A DNA stretch of 64,000 bases from Mesorhizobium mediterraneum (lineage in GTDB: Bacteria; Pseudomonadota; Alphaproteobacteria; Rhizobiales; Rhizobiaceae), in NCBI RefSeq assembly GCF_002284565.1, contig NZ_NPKI01000032.1:390-64389 (forward strand), written 5' to 3'. Shown in pieces: positions 42,624-51,631 of the stretch; position 1 is the first letter of the stretch; each line of letters begins with the position of its first letter. The notes below the pieces were generated by a model. It saw nothing but the letters and a program-made list of their open reading frames with translations. It had not been told where the DNA came from and made no database searches. A program made the position numbers and the translations under genes.

Positions 42624-43097
42624 CTATTTGACGATGACGATCCGGGTATTGGCCGGGCCAAAAATCTCGACAAGCTGGTAGAAATCGGCGGCGTTGGCCG
42701 GATGCAGCCGCACGCAGCCATGCGAGGCCGGCTGTCCCAGGCGCTTGACGAAATTAGTCGCATGGACGGCGTAGCCACCCTTGAAGAAGACCGAATGCGG
42801 CATCGGCGCGTTGTCGTATTTCCTCGAATACCACATTTGGTGCATGCGGGTCGGCTTGAACGAGCCGGTCGGGGTGACATGCCCCTTGGCGCCGGTCGAG
42901 ACCTTCCACGCGAAGGTCGGCCGCCCGTCGACCAGGACTTCCATCGTCTGTTGCGAAATCGAAATCCGCGCCACGATCTGATTGGCGGCCCGATTGGCGG
43001 CATGGGCGACGCCATTACCGGCGCCGAACAGAAGAGCTGCACCCGTCAGGGCGGCGGCAGCGACGTTGATGAGCTTGGCAGAAATGGCAGTGTACAT
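42624..43097 (-). CDS. L,D-transpeptidase (YkuD domain), secreted
   Basis: 157 residues from the ATG at 43097 (GGGGGA upstream). Sec signal peptide (about 1-32, cleavage after AHA). The YkuD domain covers nearly the whole mature chain: RISISQQTMEVLVDGRPTFAWKVSTGAKGHVTPTGSFKP, YAVHATNFVKRLGQPASHGCVRLHPANAADFY with the catalytic Cys in SHGCVRL and the His upstream. These enzymes form 3-3 crosslinks in peptidoglycan or attach proteins to it; rhizobia carry many copies. Monocistronic. Confidence 0.9.
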   Translation of the reverse strand: MYTAISAKLINVAAAALTGAALLFGAGNGVAHAANRAANQIVARISISQQTMEVLVDGRPTFAWKVSTGAKGHVTPTGSFKPTRMHQMWYSRKYDNAPMPHSVFFKGGYAVHATNFVKRLGQPASHGCVRLHPANAADFYQLVEIFGPANTRIVIVK

Positions 43098-43463
43098 GAG
43101 ATCCCCCTGTCTGCCGGACATGGCCGGCTCCAATTCGATGACCGGCTTATCGTCGTGCGATGTTTCGAATTGATTTCGTATGGCAGGCATTTCTGTTTCG
43201 AATCTGTTTCCTCTGGTTAACGACCGGAAGCCTATCCGTGGGACATCCGGAAGGCGGAACCGGAGGACATGACGCCCTCGTCTGACCGGATCCGGGCCGG
43301 CAGAAGGCGCAGTCATTGCTAAACGAAAGTAATATTGCCTCATATGAAAGAAATTTGACTTGCATCGAAACCAATTTGCAACAAAGCGCGCGCGCTAGCG
43401 GCATGATCTGGATACAGGCGACCCGCAGAGTTGACCCAACGAAAACAGCCGGCACAAACGAAG
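43098..43463. other. intergenic stretch with no supported gene
   Basis: About 365 bases between the transpeptidase start and a small membrane protein. Contains the promoter region of the transpeptidase and AT-rich patches around 43320-43385. No open frame with protein-like features was found. Confidence 0.4.
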
Positions 43464-43808
43464 ATGAACCTGCAATCGAACGCGATGTCCTGGCTTTTCA
43501 GGATAAGCATAGCCGCAGCGGTCCTTGGCGGCGTCGGCACCTTCGCTGGCGGCCCGACGACGAAGCTTGCGGGGATGACTTCAAGCGAAGTTTCGACGCT
43601 ACATGCCGCACTGTTTTTCGCCACGGTCTGGATTGTGTCCAGCCTGCGCATTAACCGGCTCAAGGCCCTCTGGCGGGTCGGTTTTGGGCTGAAGAAGATG
43701 CGCGGCCCCTCCGGCAACTTGCAGCCGAGAGGACCGAAGGCCCGCGCCGCGACGGGGGGCTCCGCTGGCGGCGCGGGCGCTTCGGGGGTTTCCCTGAAGC
43801 GAACCTGA
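43464..43808 (+). CDS. small membrane protein of unknown function
   Basis: 114 residues from the ATG at 43464. Two hydrophobic segments (about 8-26 and 42-58, ALFFATVWIVSSL) and a basic, glycine/alanine-rich tail. Not recognised. The ribosome site is weak (ACGAAG), and a later ATG at 43485 is possible. It is followed 24 bp downstream by another tiny gene candidate. Confidence 0.45.
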   Translation: MNLQSNAMSWLFRISIAAAVLGGVGTFAGGPTTKLAGMTSSEVSTLHAALFFATVWIVSSLRINRLKALWRVGFGLKKMRGPSGNLQPRGPKARAATGGSAGGAGASGVSLKRT

Positions 43809-43832
43809 AACCGAATTTGGGGAACAAAGACG

Positions 43833-44000
43833 ATGAACACGAAATTTGCTGCTTCGGTGCTTTCCGCACTGCTCTACGCGCAGGGCCTGCTCGGCTTTGC
43901 CGGCCTCGCCACCGTGCTCCTGAAAGATCGGGCCTATGCCAGCGAACTCGGCACGGCCTACGAAAGGCCGTCAGGGCCGTCGCTCCTCGTGGTGCGCTGA
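43833..44000 (+). CDS. very small hydrophobic protein (55 residues), candidate
   Basis: An ATG with GGGGAA upstream opens 55 codons ending TGA at 44000. The product begins MNTKFAASVLSALLYAQGLLGFAG, a signal- or membrane-like stretch, and ends in a polar tail (YERPSGPSLLVVR). A clean ribosome site and N-terminal hydrophobicity support translation; there is no recognised family. Confidence 0.45.
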   Translation: MNTKFAASVLSALLYAQGLLGFAGLATVLLKDRAYASELGTAYERPSGPSLLVVR

Positions 44001-44007
44001 GTTGCAA

Positions 44008-44054
44008 GCGCATGCCCCCGAAATCGGAGACGATTGTCGCTGGGGATCATGCGC
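44008..44054. repeat. GCGCATG-type intergenic palindromic repeat
   Basis: Arms GCGCATG (44008-44014) and CATGCGC (44048-44054) enclose CCCGAAATCGGAG and a TCGCTGGGGAT segment, the form of a repeat common between genes in Mesorhizobium. It lies directly after the 55-codon frame and before the 3' end of the degenerate regulator gene. Confidence 0.6.
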
Positions 44055-44097
44055 AAAATTGAAGTGCTACAGTATCCTTTGCGAGGTGGGCCAGCCG

Positions 44098-44784
44098 TCA
44101 GTCGGCGAACTGCGTCGGCGGATCGAACCGGTAACCCGCCCCCCTTATGGTGGTGATGGTTTCGGTGTCGAGCTTGCGGCGCAGCCGCACGATGCGCGAA
44201 TCGATCGAGCGATCGAAGGCATCGGCATTTTCGGCGGGCGCGGCGGCAATGATGTCGTCGCGCGTCAAAACCTTGCGCGGGCTGGCCAGAAACAGTCTGA
44301 GCAGCGCCACCTGACCCGGCGACAATTGTTCTTCAGTGCCGGAGCGATGCATGACCATGGCCGACCGGAGGTCGACCGTCGCGTTCTCCAGCACGACCAA
44401 TTCCCCGGCGTTCCTGCCGCGCCGTGCCAGCAAGCCGCCGATACGGGCGGCGAGTTCCCTGACGTTGAGCGGGCTTTCGACGACATCGGCGGCACCGAGT
44501 TCGAGCGCCAGCACCTTATCGACGAGATCGGCCGGCCGGCAGATCAGGATGAAATCCGGCCCGCCCTCGCCGCCATGGCGCCTGAGCAGATCACGCCCTT
44601 CCGCCTGGCTGAGGCTGTCGCCGACGACGACGACATCGATGCCCTTTCCGGAAAGCAGGGATTCGGCCTCCCACGGCTGCCGCACCGCGCGCACGTCATG
44701 ACCGCGCCGTTCAAGATGGTCAGCGAGATTGGTCGCGACCACTTCGGCGACGGAAACAAGCGCGATAATGGATCGTGCAGCCAT
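44098..44784 (-). CDS. OmpR-like transcriptional regulator with degenerate receiver domain
   Basis: 228 residues from the ATG at 44784 (GGTGGGG upstream). The C-terminal winged helix is normal (QLSPGQVALLRLFLASPRKVLTRDDII ... RSIDSRIVRLRRKLDTETITTIRGAGYRF). The N-terminal receiver-like domain lacks the phosphorylation chemistry: no acidic pair near residues 10-14 (VSVAEVV), GDSLSQ in place of the D-x-MPG phosphoacceptor strand, and VESPL (Ser 104) where response regulators have the invariant Lys in xKP. It may act without phosphorylation. It is divergent from a complete OmpR-type regulator and its histidine kinase. Confidence 0.82.
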   Translation of the reverse strand: MAARSIIALVSVAEVVATNLADHLERRGHDVRAVRQPWEAESLLSGKGIDVVVVGDSLSQAEGRDLLRRHGGEGGPDFILICRPADLVDKVLALELGAADVVESPLNVRELAARIGGLLARRGRNAGELVVLENATVDLRSAMVMHRSGTEEQLSPGQVALLRLFLASPRKVLTRDDIIAAAPAENADAFDRSIDSRIVRLRRKLDTETITTIRGAGYRFDPPTQFAD

Positions 44785-44880
44785 TTTTTTCCCCACCCTG
44801 CAACCGGCAACCCAAGATGAGCGCTGGACATGATGTTTATACCCAATCTACTTTCCACTGAAAGCGGGAGCGAGAGCATA

Positions 44881-45612
44881 GTGCGGGCACGAATTGTCAT
44901 CGTCGAGGACGAGCCCGATCTGAGGGACGCGGTCGCCGAGTATCTCGGCGCCAGCGGCTATGATGTCGCCACGGCCGAGAGTGCCAGCGCCGCGCGAACC
45001 TTGCTGGAAACGCAGTCGTTTCACCTGGCCATCCTCGACATCGCCATGCCAGGCGAAGACGGCCTGTCACTCGGCCGCTGGCTGCGCTCGAAAATGCCGA
45101 TCGGCATCATCTATGCCACCGCCGCCGGCACCGCGCTCGACCGCATCGTCGGGCTGGAACTTGGGGCCGACGACTACATCGTCAAGCCTTATGAATTGCG
45201 CGAGGTGCTGGCGAGGGTCCGCAGCGTGCTGCGCCGCGTTCCGCAGCCGACCGAGCCGCAGAGCGCCAAGGCCGAAGCAACAGCCAATCGCCGTTACATG
45301 AGCTTTGGCCCCTTCCATGCCGATCTCGACGGCAGGTTTGTCACCGGCACCAATGGGACGGTCATCGACATGGCCAAGAGCGAGTTCGACGTGCTGGAGG
45401 TCTTCCTGACACGCGCCAACCGATTGTTGACGCGTGCGGCGATCTCCGAGGCGATCGGCTTCGTGGAAGATCCTGAATCGTCGCGCGCGGTCGACATCCG
45501 CATCATGCGGCTGAGAAAGAAGATCGAGGCGGACCCGGCCAATCCGAAATTCCTGCGCACGGTGCGCGGCGAAGGCTATATCTTCTCGCTGCCGACCGGC
45601 GAAAGCAACTGA
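44881..45612 (+). CDS. two-component response regulator, OmpR/PhoB type
   Basis: 243 residues from the GTG at 44881 (GGGAGCGAGAG upstream; an ATG at 44830 is the alternative). Complete receiver: acidic residues in VIVEDEPD, phosphoacceptor D53 in LAILDIAMPGEDG, T80 and K102 in DDYIVKPYE. C-terminal winged helix with MAKSEFDVLEVFLTRANRLLTRAAISEA and RIMRLRKKIEADPANPKFLRTVRGEGYIF. It should be phosphorylated by the histidine kinase encoded 73 bp downstream and bind DNA as a dimer. Confidence 0.92.
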   Translation: MRARIVIVEDEPDLRDAVAEYLGASGYDVATAESASAARTLLETQSFHLAILDIAMPGEDGLSLGRWLRSKMPIGIIYATAAGTALDRIVGLELGADDYIVKPYELREVLARVRSVLRRVPQPTEPQSAKAEATANRRYMSFGPFHADLDGRFVTGTNGTVIDMAKSEFDVLEVFLTRANRLLTRAAISEAIGFVEDPESSRAVDIRIMRLRKKIEADPANPKFLRTVRGEGYIFSLPTGESN

Positions 45613-45685
45613 GCGGAGCGACCGCCTGGTATCATCTAGCCCGGCGTCACTCTGGCTTGGTACGATTCTGAAGTGATGGCTGACC

Positions 45686-47773
45686 ATGACGGTTGAAGCA
45701 GCACCCAGCGATATGCACGGCGTCAGGCAGGGCGCGGCGATGGCCGCTGTCCATGTCGTTCGCCGGCTTCGCGAAGCTGGCGACTGGCAGCGCGAGATGG
45801 ACAGCATTCTTGAAACGCTCTGCGGGGCCATGGATTGCCAGCGCGGCATCCTGTTCCGGCTGCGCGAGCTGCCCGGCCAGGGATTTGCCCAGTCGGTCGC
45901 GGCCTACTGGATCGAACCCCGATTTGGCGGCGAGCTGGCGTCGCCGACGATCATCATGCAGTCGGTCGTCAATTCGGACCCACTGCTGGAACGGGTGGCG
46001 GAGGACGAGCGGCAAGGCAAGATCTTCGCCGGACACACGCGCGACCTCGAAGGCTTTCTGAGGACCGACTTCGAAAAGCAGCACATCAAGTCGTTCCTGT
46101 CGGTGTCGGTCTTTGCGCATGGCCATCTGTGGGGCACGCTGGCGGTCAACGACTGCGTGAACGAGCGTGAATGGAGCGACGAGGAAGAGGCGACGCTGCA
46201 TATCGTGGCACTGGCCATCGGCGACGCCATCGAACGATCACTTTCCGATGCCCATGCCAGCGAAGTCATCCGCCGCACGATGCTGCAGGCTTCTCTCGAC
46301 GCCATCATCGTCATCGACGAGACCGGTTCTATCATCGAATTCAATCCAGCCGCCGAAAAGATGTTCGGCTACCAGCGCAGCGACATCCTCGGCAAGGACC
46401 TGCTCGACACCGTCGTTCCGGAATATTATCGCAAGGGCTATGTGTCGGGCGCCGAATACATGTCGGGCCGCGGCGCGCCGATGGTCGGCCAGCGGATCGA
46501 GACCGTCACCCAGAATGCGGCCGGCGAGGTCTTTCCGATCGAACTGACAGCGACCGAGATGCGGGTCGCCGACCGCCGCCTGATCTTCGGCTCGATCCGC
46601 GACCTTCGCGACAAATTGCGTGCCGAGGAGGAGATCGGCCGCCAGCGTGAAAAGCTGCACCAGAACGAGAAGATGGCGGCGATGGGCTCGCTGCTAGCCG
46701 GCGTGTCACACGAGCTCAACAACCCGCTTGCCGTGGTCGTCGCCCAATCGACGCTGTTGCATGAATTCGCATCTGACCCGCAGACCAAGGTGCGCGCCGA
46801 GAAGGTGCGCGCCGCCGCCGAGCGCTGCGGCCGTATCGTCAAGAGCTTTCTCTCGATGGTCCGCCTGCATCCCGCGTCGCAGGCCGAGACCGACCTCAAC
46901 CAGGTGGTCCGCGCGGCACTCGAAGTGACCGCCTACGGCGCCAGGTCGAGCGGCATCATCATCGACACCGATTTCGCCAGCGGTCCGCTGCTGGCCATGG
47001 CCGACGCCGACCATGTGACGCAAGTGGCGGCCAATTTCCTTATCAACAGCCAGCATGCTTTGGCCGGCATCGCCGGCGACCGGCTGATCAAGGTCCGTAC
47101 GTTTCGCGGCGACCACGGCAATCCCGGATTTTCGGTCGAGGACAACGGGCTGGGCGTGCCGGAAGCGATACGCTCCCGCATCTTCGAATCCTACTTCACC
47201 ACCAAGCCGGTCGGCGTCGGCACCGGCATCGGCCTGTCGATCTCGAAATCGATCATCGAACGGCACAATGGCAATGTCTGGTTCGAAGAAGTTCTGCCGA
47301 GGGGCGCCCGTTTCGTCGTCCAGTTGCCGGCGATCTCCGCCGGCGCGGCCATCGCCGGCGAAAGCCCGGCGCGCTCGAGCGGATTGCGTCATGCCCTGAT
47401 CATCGACGACGAGCCGGATGTCGCGGCGTCGCTGTCCGACATTCTGGAGTTGATGGGAATCAAGTCGCGGATCGTGCCGGCCTGGGCATCGGCCGCCGCG
47501 ACCTTGAACGGCCATATGCCGCCGGACATCGTTTTTTCCGATCTGCGCATGCCCGGCATCAGCGGCATCGCCATCTATCGCGAGCTGCTCGCCGAAAAAC
47601 CTGATCTGGCGCGGCGTTTCGTGCTGGTCACCGGCGATCTGATCGGTGCGAAAGCCGAAATCGAGGGGTTGCCTGCGCCGCAGCGGCCGCAGATCCTGGA
47701 AAAGCCGTTCAGCACACTGGACGTGCGCGGCGTGCTCTCGGCCATTGCCGAGCAGGCCGCCTTGGGCAGCTAG
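45686..47773 (+). CDS. hybrid histidine kinase (GAF-PAS-HisKA-HATPase-receiver)
   Basis: 695 residues, no membrane helices, so cytoplasmic. A GAF domain (about 30-185), a PAS domain (about 195-310, SLDAIIVIDETGSIIEFNPAAEKMFGY), HisKA with phosphoacceptor H342 in AGVSHELNNPL, an HATPase domain (NFLINSQHAL as N-box, VEDNGLGVP as G1, TGIGLSISKSI as G2) and a C-terminal receiver (ALIIDDEPD, IVFSDLRMPG phosphoacceptor, ILEKPF). The GAF/PAS modules suggest sensing of a soluble or redox signal. Probably the partner of the regulator just upstream; the attached receiver may be the first relay step or an inhibitor. Confidence 0.9.
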   Translation: MTVEAAPSDMHGVRQGAAMAAVHVVRRLREAGDWQREMDSILETLCGAMDCQRGILFRLRELPGQGFAQSVAAYWIEPRFGGELASPTIIMQSVVNSDPLLERVAEDERQGKIFAGHTRDLEGFLRTDFEKQHIKSFLSVSVFAHGHLWGTLAVNDCVNEREWSDEEEATLHIVALAIGDAIERSLSDAHASEVIRRTMLQASLDAIIVIDETGSIIEFNPAAEKMFGYQRSDILGKDLLDTVVPEYYRKGYVSGAEYMSGRGAPMVGQRIETVTQNAAGEVFPIELTATEMRVADRRLIFGSIRDLRDKLRAEEEIGRQREKLHQNEKMAAMGSLLAGVSHELNNPLAVVVAQSTLLHEFASDPQTKVRAEKVRAAAERCGRIVKSFLSMVRLHPASQAETDLNQVVRAALEVTAYGARSSGIIIDTDFASGPLLAMADADHVTQVAANFLINSQHALAGIAGDRLIKVRTFRGDHGNPGFSVEDNGLGVPEAIRSRIFESYFTTKPVGVGTGIGLSISKSIIERHNGNVWFEEVLPRGARFVVQLPAISAGAAIAGESPARSSGLRHALIIDDEPDVAASLSDILELMGIKSRIVPAWASAAATLNGHMPPDIVFSDLRMPGISGIAIYRELLAEKPDLARRFVLVTGDLIGAKAEIEGLPAPQRPQILEKPFSTLDVRGVLSAIAEQAALGS

Positions 47774-47829
47774 AACTTCGGACCGGTGGAAACCGGTTTT
47801 TGGAAAATGCGATTCTCAACAAAGAGCTA
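47772..47829. repeat. GGACCGGTGGAAACCGG-type intergenic repeat
   Basis: Begins at the histidine kinase stop with CTTCGGACCGGTGGAAACC and continues through TTTTTGGAAAATGCGATT to AACAAAGAGCTAG, the pattern of an intergenic repeat family of Mesorhizobium. The two ACCGGT copies may form a small hairpin. Confidence 0.45.
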
Positions 47830-47838
47830 GCGCCCGGA

Positions 47839-47874
47839 GAAAAAAGACTCCCGACCGACGATGCGGTGGGAGCC
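47839..47874 (-). terminator. Rho-independent terminator of the 136-residue gene
   Basis: On the minus strand a stem (CTCCC-ACCG / CGGT-CGGGAG, one bulge, loop around 47861-47865) is followed by a run of six T (47840-47845). It lies about 35 bases after the stop of the gene at 47908-48318. Confidence 0.65.
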
Positions 47875-47907
47875 TGCCTGGAGCGCTGGAGGGTCGCTCG
47901 GGGGGCA

Positions 47908-48318
47908 TCAAAAAACGTTCGGCGTATCGGTGGCTGGCGCGGCATTGGCGATCACGCGGACCGTGCGAGCCTTGTGGATGCCGGACTGCTCGGCGATGAC
48001 GCGCAGGCAGTCCGCACTCTCGGCGCCCCAGGCCTGCCCTTTGCAGACAAAATCGATCTCCGGCATCGGCAGGCGCGCGGTCTTGGTCGTGGTCGGCGCG
48101 CCGTCGACGATGTTTGCCGGTGGATTGAGTGAGGCGAAGGCTGGACCAACAGTCGGCGCGAACGCCATGCCGACGAATGCGGCGGCAGCCAGCACCGCGA
48201 ACAGCGCCATCGGATGGTCGTTGGCGCGTTGGCGCAGTGCCAGCTTTGGCCGGCGGTCGTTGCGCTCCGGCGCCTGCACACGGCGGTCATTGTAGGCAGT
48301 CTGGATTTTCGTATACAT
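47908..48318 (-). CDS. single-helix membrane or secreted protein of unknown function
   Basis: 136 residues from the ATG at 48318 (AAGGGAA upstream). A charged N-terminal ~38 residues rich in Arg and Gln precede one hydrophobic helix (about 39-62, HPMALFAVLAAAAFVGMAFAPTVGPAFA). The remainder, with two cysteines (FVCKGQ, SADCLRV), is likely periplasmic. Not recognised. Monocistronic with its own terminator. Confidence 0.55.
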   Translation of the reverse strand: MYTKIQTAYNDRRVQAPERNDRRPKLALRQRANDHPMALFAVLAAAAFVGMAFAPTVGPAFASLNPPANIVDGAPTTTKTARLPMPEIDFVCKGQAWGAESADCLRVIAEQSGIHKARTVRVIANAAPATDTPNVF

Positions 48319-48719
48319 CGCCGTTCCCTTCGTTGATTTTCTTTTTCTGTTGAAACGAACGTACTCGCGCTTTGTAACAAGCCAACGATGACGCGCATCC
48401 GGCAATGTAACGGGCAAGAAACCGGTTTTTCGGCATCTTGGACAAAACCGGTTCGAGCATCGGCGGACATCGGAATTGCCCTGAAAACAGGCGAGCCCTG
48501 GGCGGTTTTTTTCCATCTTCGGGAGCCATGTTTTCCACGCGGCTCTCATGGCTCAAGCCGAGATAAGACGTCTATGCGAACCTTGGCTAACACCCGGAAT
48601 TTTCGAGATTTCTCAAGCCTTGAGCGTTTGGCTTCCGACAAACAACGTCGGAAGATTTCGCGGCAAGAACTGGACCAATTCCGACAAGCCATTGCAATTC
48701 AATGAAAAATATGCTTTTA
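48319..48719. other. intergenic region upstream of the Rieske gene
   Basis: About 400 bases. Near 48420-48455 AACCGGTTTTTCGGCAT and AAAACCGGTT form a loose inverted pair. An open frame at 48388-48705 has no ribosome site or protein-like composition. The last 40 bases hold the likely promoter of the Rieske gene (TTGCAA at 48693, TTTTAT at 48715). Confidence 0.4.
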
Positions 48720-48735
48720 TTGAATGAGCATTCAA
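48720..48735. promoter_or_regulatory. operator-like palindrome (BetI/TetR type) before the Rieske gene
   Basis: TTGAATGAGCATTCAA: perfect 7-bp arms TTGAATG / CATTCAA with a 2-bp spacer, 17 bases upstream of the chosen start and overlapping the probable -10 region. The same motif recurs at 51632-51647 and, with changes, at 59898-59913. Confidence 0.65.
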
Positions 48736-48752
48736 CAAAAGATGAGTCTTTT

Positions 48753-49955
48753 ATGAACCCACACCTCCGTGACGTGGCGATCCCCAACGAATGGGACCGG
48801 CGGGGTCTGCCGGGTTGGAGCTATCATTCTGACGCCCTGCTCGAACTCGAGAAAGAATACGTCTTCCGCAATCATTGGCAGATCGCCGGTCACGTCTCCG
48901 ACCTGCCGAACGCCGGCGACTATCTGACCATGGACGTAGTCGGCGAGCGGGCGCTGATCGTGCGCGGTAAGGACGGCGTCGTGCGCGCTTTCAACAATAT
49001 GTGCCGCCATCGCGGCAGCCGCGTCGTCGCCGACAGCCAGGGCACCTGTAAGAATGCTCTGGTCTGCCCTTTTCATGGCTGGGTCTATAATCTCGACGGC
49101 ACGCTGCGGGGCGCCGCCCGTCCGCGCTCTTTCCCGGATCTCGACAAGACCGAATTCGGCCTGATGCCGCTCGATCTCGAGATCTGGATGGGCCTCATCT
49201 TCATCCGCTTCCGCAAGGGCGGCCCGCAGCCGTCGGTGGCAGAGCTGCTGAAACCGATCGAGACCGAGATCGCCCATTACAATGTCGCCGAGATGGTGCC
49301 GTCCTGGGGTATCTGGACCCAGAAGAGCCCGGTCAACTGGAAGTCGGTGCGCGATGTCGACAATGAAGGCTACCACGTTGCCATGGCGCATCCCGCATTG
49401 CAGGACCTTTACGGCGCGACCTATTTCGACGAGCCGTTCATCAATGGCGTGTCGCGTTCCTTCGCCACTTACAATCCGCATGCCGGACGGCGCTGGAGCG
49501 TCGGGCAATACATCAAGATCGCGCCCGAGGCGACGCGTCTGCCGGAACACCTGCGCAAGGCCTGGATCTATTACGGCATCTTCCCTAACAACGCGCTGTC
49601 GATCATGCCGGAATCCGTGCAGTTCTATCAGGAGTTTCCGCTATCGACCGGCGAGACGCTGCTGCGCGGCGCCATCTACCGCTACCCCGACGAGACCAGG
49701 GAGCAGGCAGCGGCACGCTATCTCGCCTACCGCATCGATCGGGACACCATGAACGAGGACGTGCAGCTTTCCGTGTGGTCCAATGAATCCATGCTGTCGG
49801 AAGCCTTCGGCGGCTTCTATCTCTCCGACCTCGAATATGGCGTGCGCACCCACCACGACCATCTGCGCAAGCAAATCCCCGTGCTCGGGCTGGAAACGGC
49901 GCCGAAGGAAAAGGATATGTGGGCGCTGAACGACGCGCTGCGGTCGCAGATGTAA
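48753..49955 (+). CDS. Rieske non-heme iron oxygenase, large (alpha) subunit
   Basis: 400 residues from the ATG at 48753; the earlier in-frame ATG at 48702 lies upstream of the operator and would place it inside the gene. Rieske [2Fe-2S] ligands C84-x-H86 (NNMCRHRG) and C105-x2-H108 (CPFHGW). The mononuclear iron pair is in DVDNEGYHVAMAHP (H208, H213). Oxygenases of this group hydroxylate aromatic rings or demethylate quaternary amines (glycine betaine, stachydrine and carnitine enzymes). The surrounding amine-transport and flavoprotein genes favour the second. The reductase partner is not in the window. Confidence 0.88.
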   Translation: MNPHLRDVAIPNEWDRRGLPGWSYHSDALLELEKEYVFRNHWQIAGHVSDLPNAGDYLTMDVVGERALIVRGKDGVVRAFNNMCRHRGSRVVADSQGTCKNALVCPFHGWVYNLDGTLRGAARPRSFPDLDKTEFGLMPLDLEIWMGLIFIRFRKGGPQPSVAELLKPIETEIAHYNVAEMVPSWGIWTQKSPVNWKSVRDVDNEGYHVAMAHPALQDLYGATYFDEPFINGVSRSFATYNPHAGRRWSVGQYIKIAPEATRLPEHLRKAWIYYGIFPNNALSIMPESVQFYQEFPLSTGETLLRGAIYRYPDETREQAAARYLAYRIDRDTMNEDVQLSVWSNESMLSEAFGGFYLSDLEYGVRTHHDHLRKQIPVLGLETAPKEKDMWALNDALRSQM

Positions 49956-49973
49956 AGGCGAGACGGAGAAGCT

Positions 49974-50130
49974 GCCGATCTCCCCCCTTGCGGGGGAGAT
50001 GGCCGGCAGGCCAGAGGGGGTCGCCCCACATAGAGCGCCAACCTCCATCTACCGCAGTAGGTCGCGTCCGGTCGAACCGACCCCCTCTGTCGCCTTCGGC
50101 GACATCTCCCCCTCAAGGGGGGAGATCGGC
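49974..50130. repeat. large palindromic intergenic repeat, copy 1
   Basis: Perfect 17-bp outer arms: 49974-49990 (GCCGATCTCCCCCCTTG) and 50114-50130. Inner segments are also paired (GGGGGAGATGGCCG... and CGACATCTCCCCC; GAGGGGGTCG and CGACCCCCTC). It fills the gap between the Rieske and aminotransferase genes. A related copy is at 63216-63376. No coding potential. Confidence 0.75.
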
Positions 50131-50132
50131 TG

Positions 50133-51545
50133 TCACCCTTGCCACACCCCTTCCTTCCGCAAATCGTCCATCGTGCGCGAAATGCCTTCGCGCAGGATCG
50201 ACACCATGTCATCGATCTGCTCTCGCGTAATGATCAGTGGCGGCGACATCACACACATGTTGATTAGCGGCCGGACCAGCAGGCCAAGTTCATGGCAATG
50301 CGCATCGATCCGCTTGCCGACATCCTTGTCGAGCTGCAGCGGATCGTTGCTTTCGCGATCGGCGACGCATTCGACGCAAGCCATCAGCCCCAGGCCGCGC
50401 ACCTCGCCGACCAGCGGCAGCTCTTCCAGCGTCTTCAGTTGCGCCTGGAAGTAGGGCGCGACCTCGCGCGTATGGGCCAGCACGCTTTCTTCCAGGATAT
50501 CGAGGTTCTTCAGCGCCACTGCGCAACCGACCGGATGGCTGGTGTAGGTCAATCCATGGCCGAACATGGCGTCCGGATGGTTTGAGCGGCGCAGCTGCTC
50601 GAGAAGCCGTTCCGAGATGATGACGCCGCCAAGCGGGAAATAGCCTGACGTGACGCCCTTGGCAAAGGTGATCATATCAGGATCGATGCCGAACATATCG
50701 CCGGAAGCAAAGACATGGCCAAGCCGGCCGAAGGCGGTGACCACCTCGTCGGAAACATAGAGGATGTCGTTGTCGCGGCAGATTTGGCGGATGCGCTTGA
50801 GATACCCGTCAGGCGGCACGATGACGCCGCCCGACGCCTGCACCGGTTCGCCGACGAACGCGCCTATCCTGTCGGCGCCAACACGGCCGACAGTATCGCG
50901 GAATTCGTCGACCAGGACATCGGTGAAGGCTGAAATACTCAAGCCGCGCGGACGGCGGAACGGATCGGGCGACGACAGCTTGACGACCAGATCGTCGGCG
51001 CCGTCCATCCAGTCGCGATCGCGCGGGCGCCCGTTGAGCGAGGCCGACAGATAGGTCGAGCCATGATAGGCGCCGCCCCTGCTCAGGATCAGCTTCTTTT
51101 CCGGGCGGCCGCGGACATTGTTGTAGAACTGCATGAAGCGCAGCGCCGTCTCAACGGCCGAAGAGCCGCCGGTGGTGAAGAAGACATGGCTGAGGTCGCC
51201 GGGCGCATAGCCGGCGATGCGCATGGCGAGTTCCGCCGACGGCGCGTTCATCGTGTACCACGGCGTGTTGTAGGACAGCGCCATCGCCTGATCGTACATC
51301 ACCCGCGCCAATTCCTCGCGGCGGTGGCCGATATTGACACACCACATGCCGGCCGGCCCGTCGATCAGCTTTTTGCCGGTGCCGTCGGTGATGTAGATGC
51401 CGTCACCCTCACCGATCAGGGCGCGCGCCTCTGCGCCGACCGAGCCGGCGAACGGCCAGGGCTGGACGAGGTGGCGCTTGGCCAGCTCGACGGCATCGCT
51501 AGGCCCAGCCGTTTCAATCGCCCTCAAATCTCTTGCAGCCGCCAT
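50133..51545 (-). CDS. class III (omega) aminotransferase, PLP-dependent
   Basis: 470 residues from the ATG at 51545 (GCGAGG upstream); further in-frame starts up to 51647 would run into the operator at 51632. Fold type I landmarks: FTTGGSSAVETALRF (cofactor phosphate), GGAYHGST, ILYVSDEVVTAFGR with the cofactor-binding Asp (about 266) and the Schiff-base Lys 296 in ITFAKGVTSGYFPLGG. Such enzymes transfer amino groups from amines or omega-amino acids to pyruvate or 2-oxoglutarate. In this cluster it would handle a primary amine left after demethylation or oxidation. Divergent from the ABC importer genes. Confidence 0.9.
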   Translation of the reverse strand: MAAARDLRAIETAGPSDAVELAKRHLVQPWPFAGSVGAEARALIGEGDGIYITDGTGKKLIDGPAGMWCVNIGHRREELARVMYDQAMALSYNTPWYTMNAPSAELAMRIAGYAPGDLSHVFFTTGGSSAVETALRFMQFYNNVRGRPEKKLILSRGGAYHGSTYLSASLNGRPRDRDWMDGADDLVVKLSSPDPFRRPRGLSISAFTDVLVDEFRDTVGRVGADRIGAFVGEPVQASGGVIVPPDGYLKRIRQICRDNDILYVSDEVVTAFGRLGHVFASGDMFGIDPDMITFAKGVTSGYFPLGGVIISERLLEQLRRSNHPDAMFGHGLTYTSHPVGCAVALKNLDILEESVLAHTREVAPYFQAQLKTLEELPLVGEVRGLGLMACVECVADRESNDPLQLDKDVGKRIDAHCHELGLLVRPLINMCVMSPPLIITREQIDDMVSILREGISRTMDDLRKEGVWQG

Positions 51546-51631
51546 CGTTGCCTCGCATCGTTTCATCGCAAATTTCATCGGACTGAATTTCGGCGCCAAG
51601 CACCGGAAAACCCGGCTTTCTTGGCACAATT

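Noticed and set aside
48388..48705. 105-codon open frame upstream of the Rieske gene
   Set aside because: No ribosome site, no protein-like features, and it runs through the likely promoter region.
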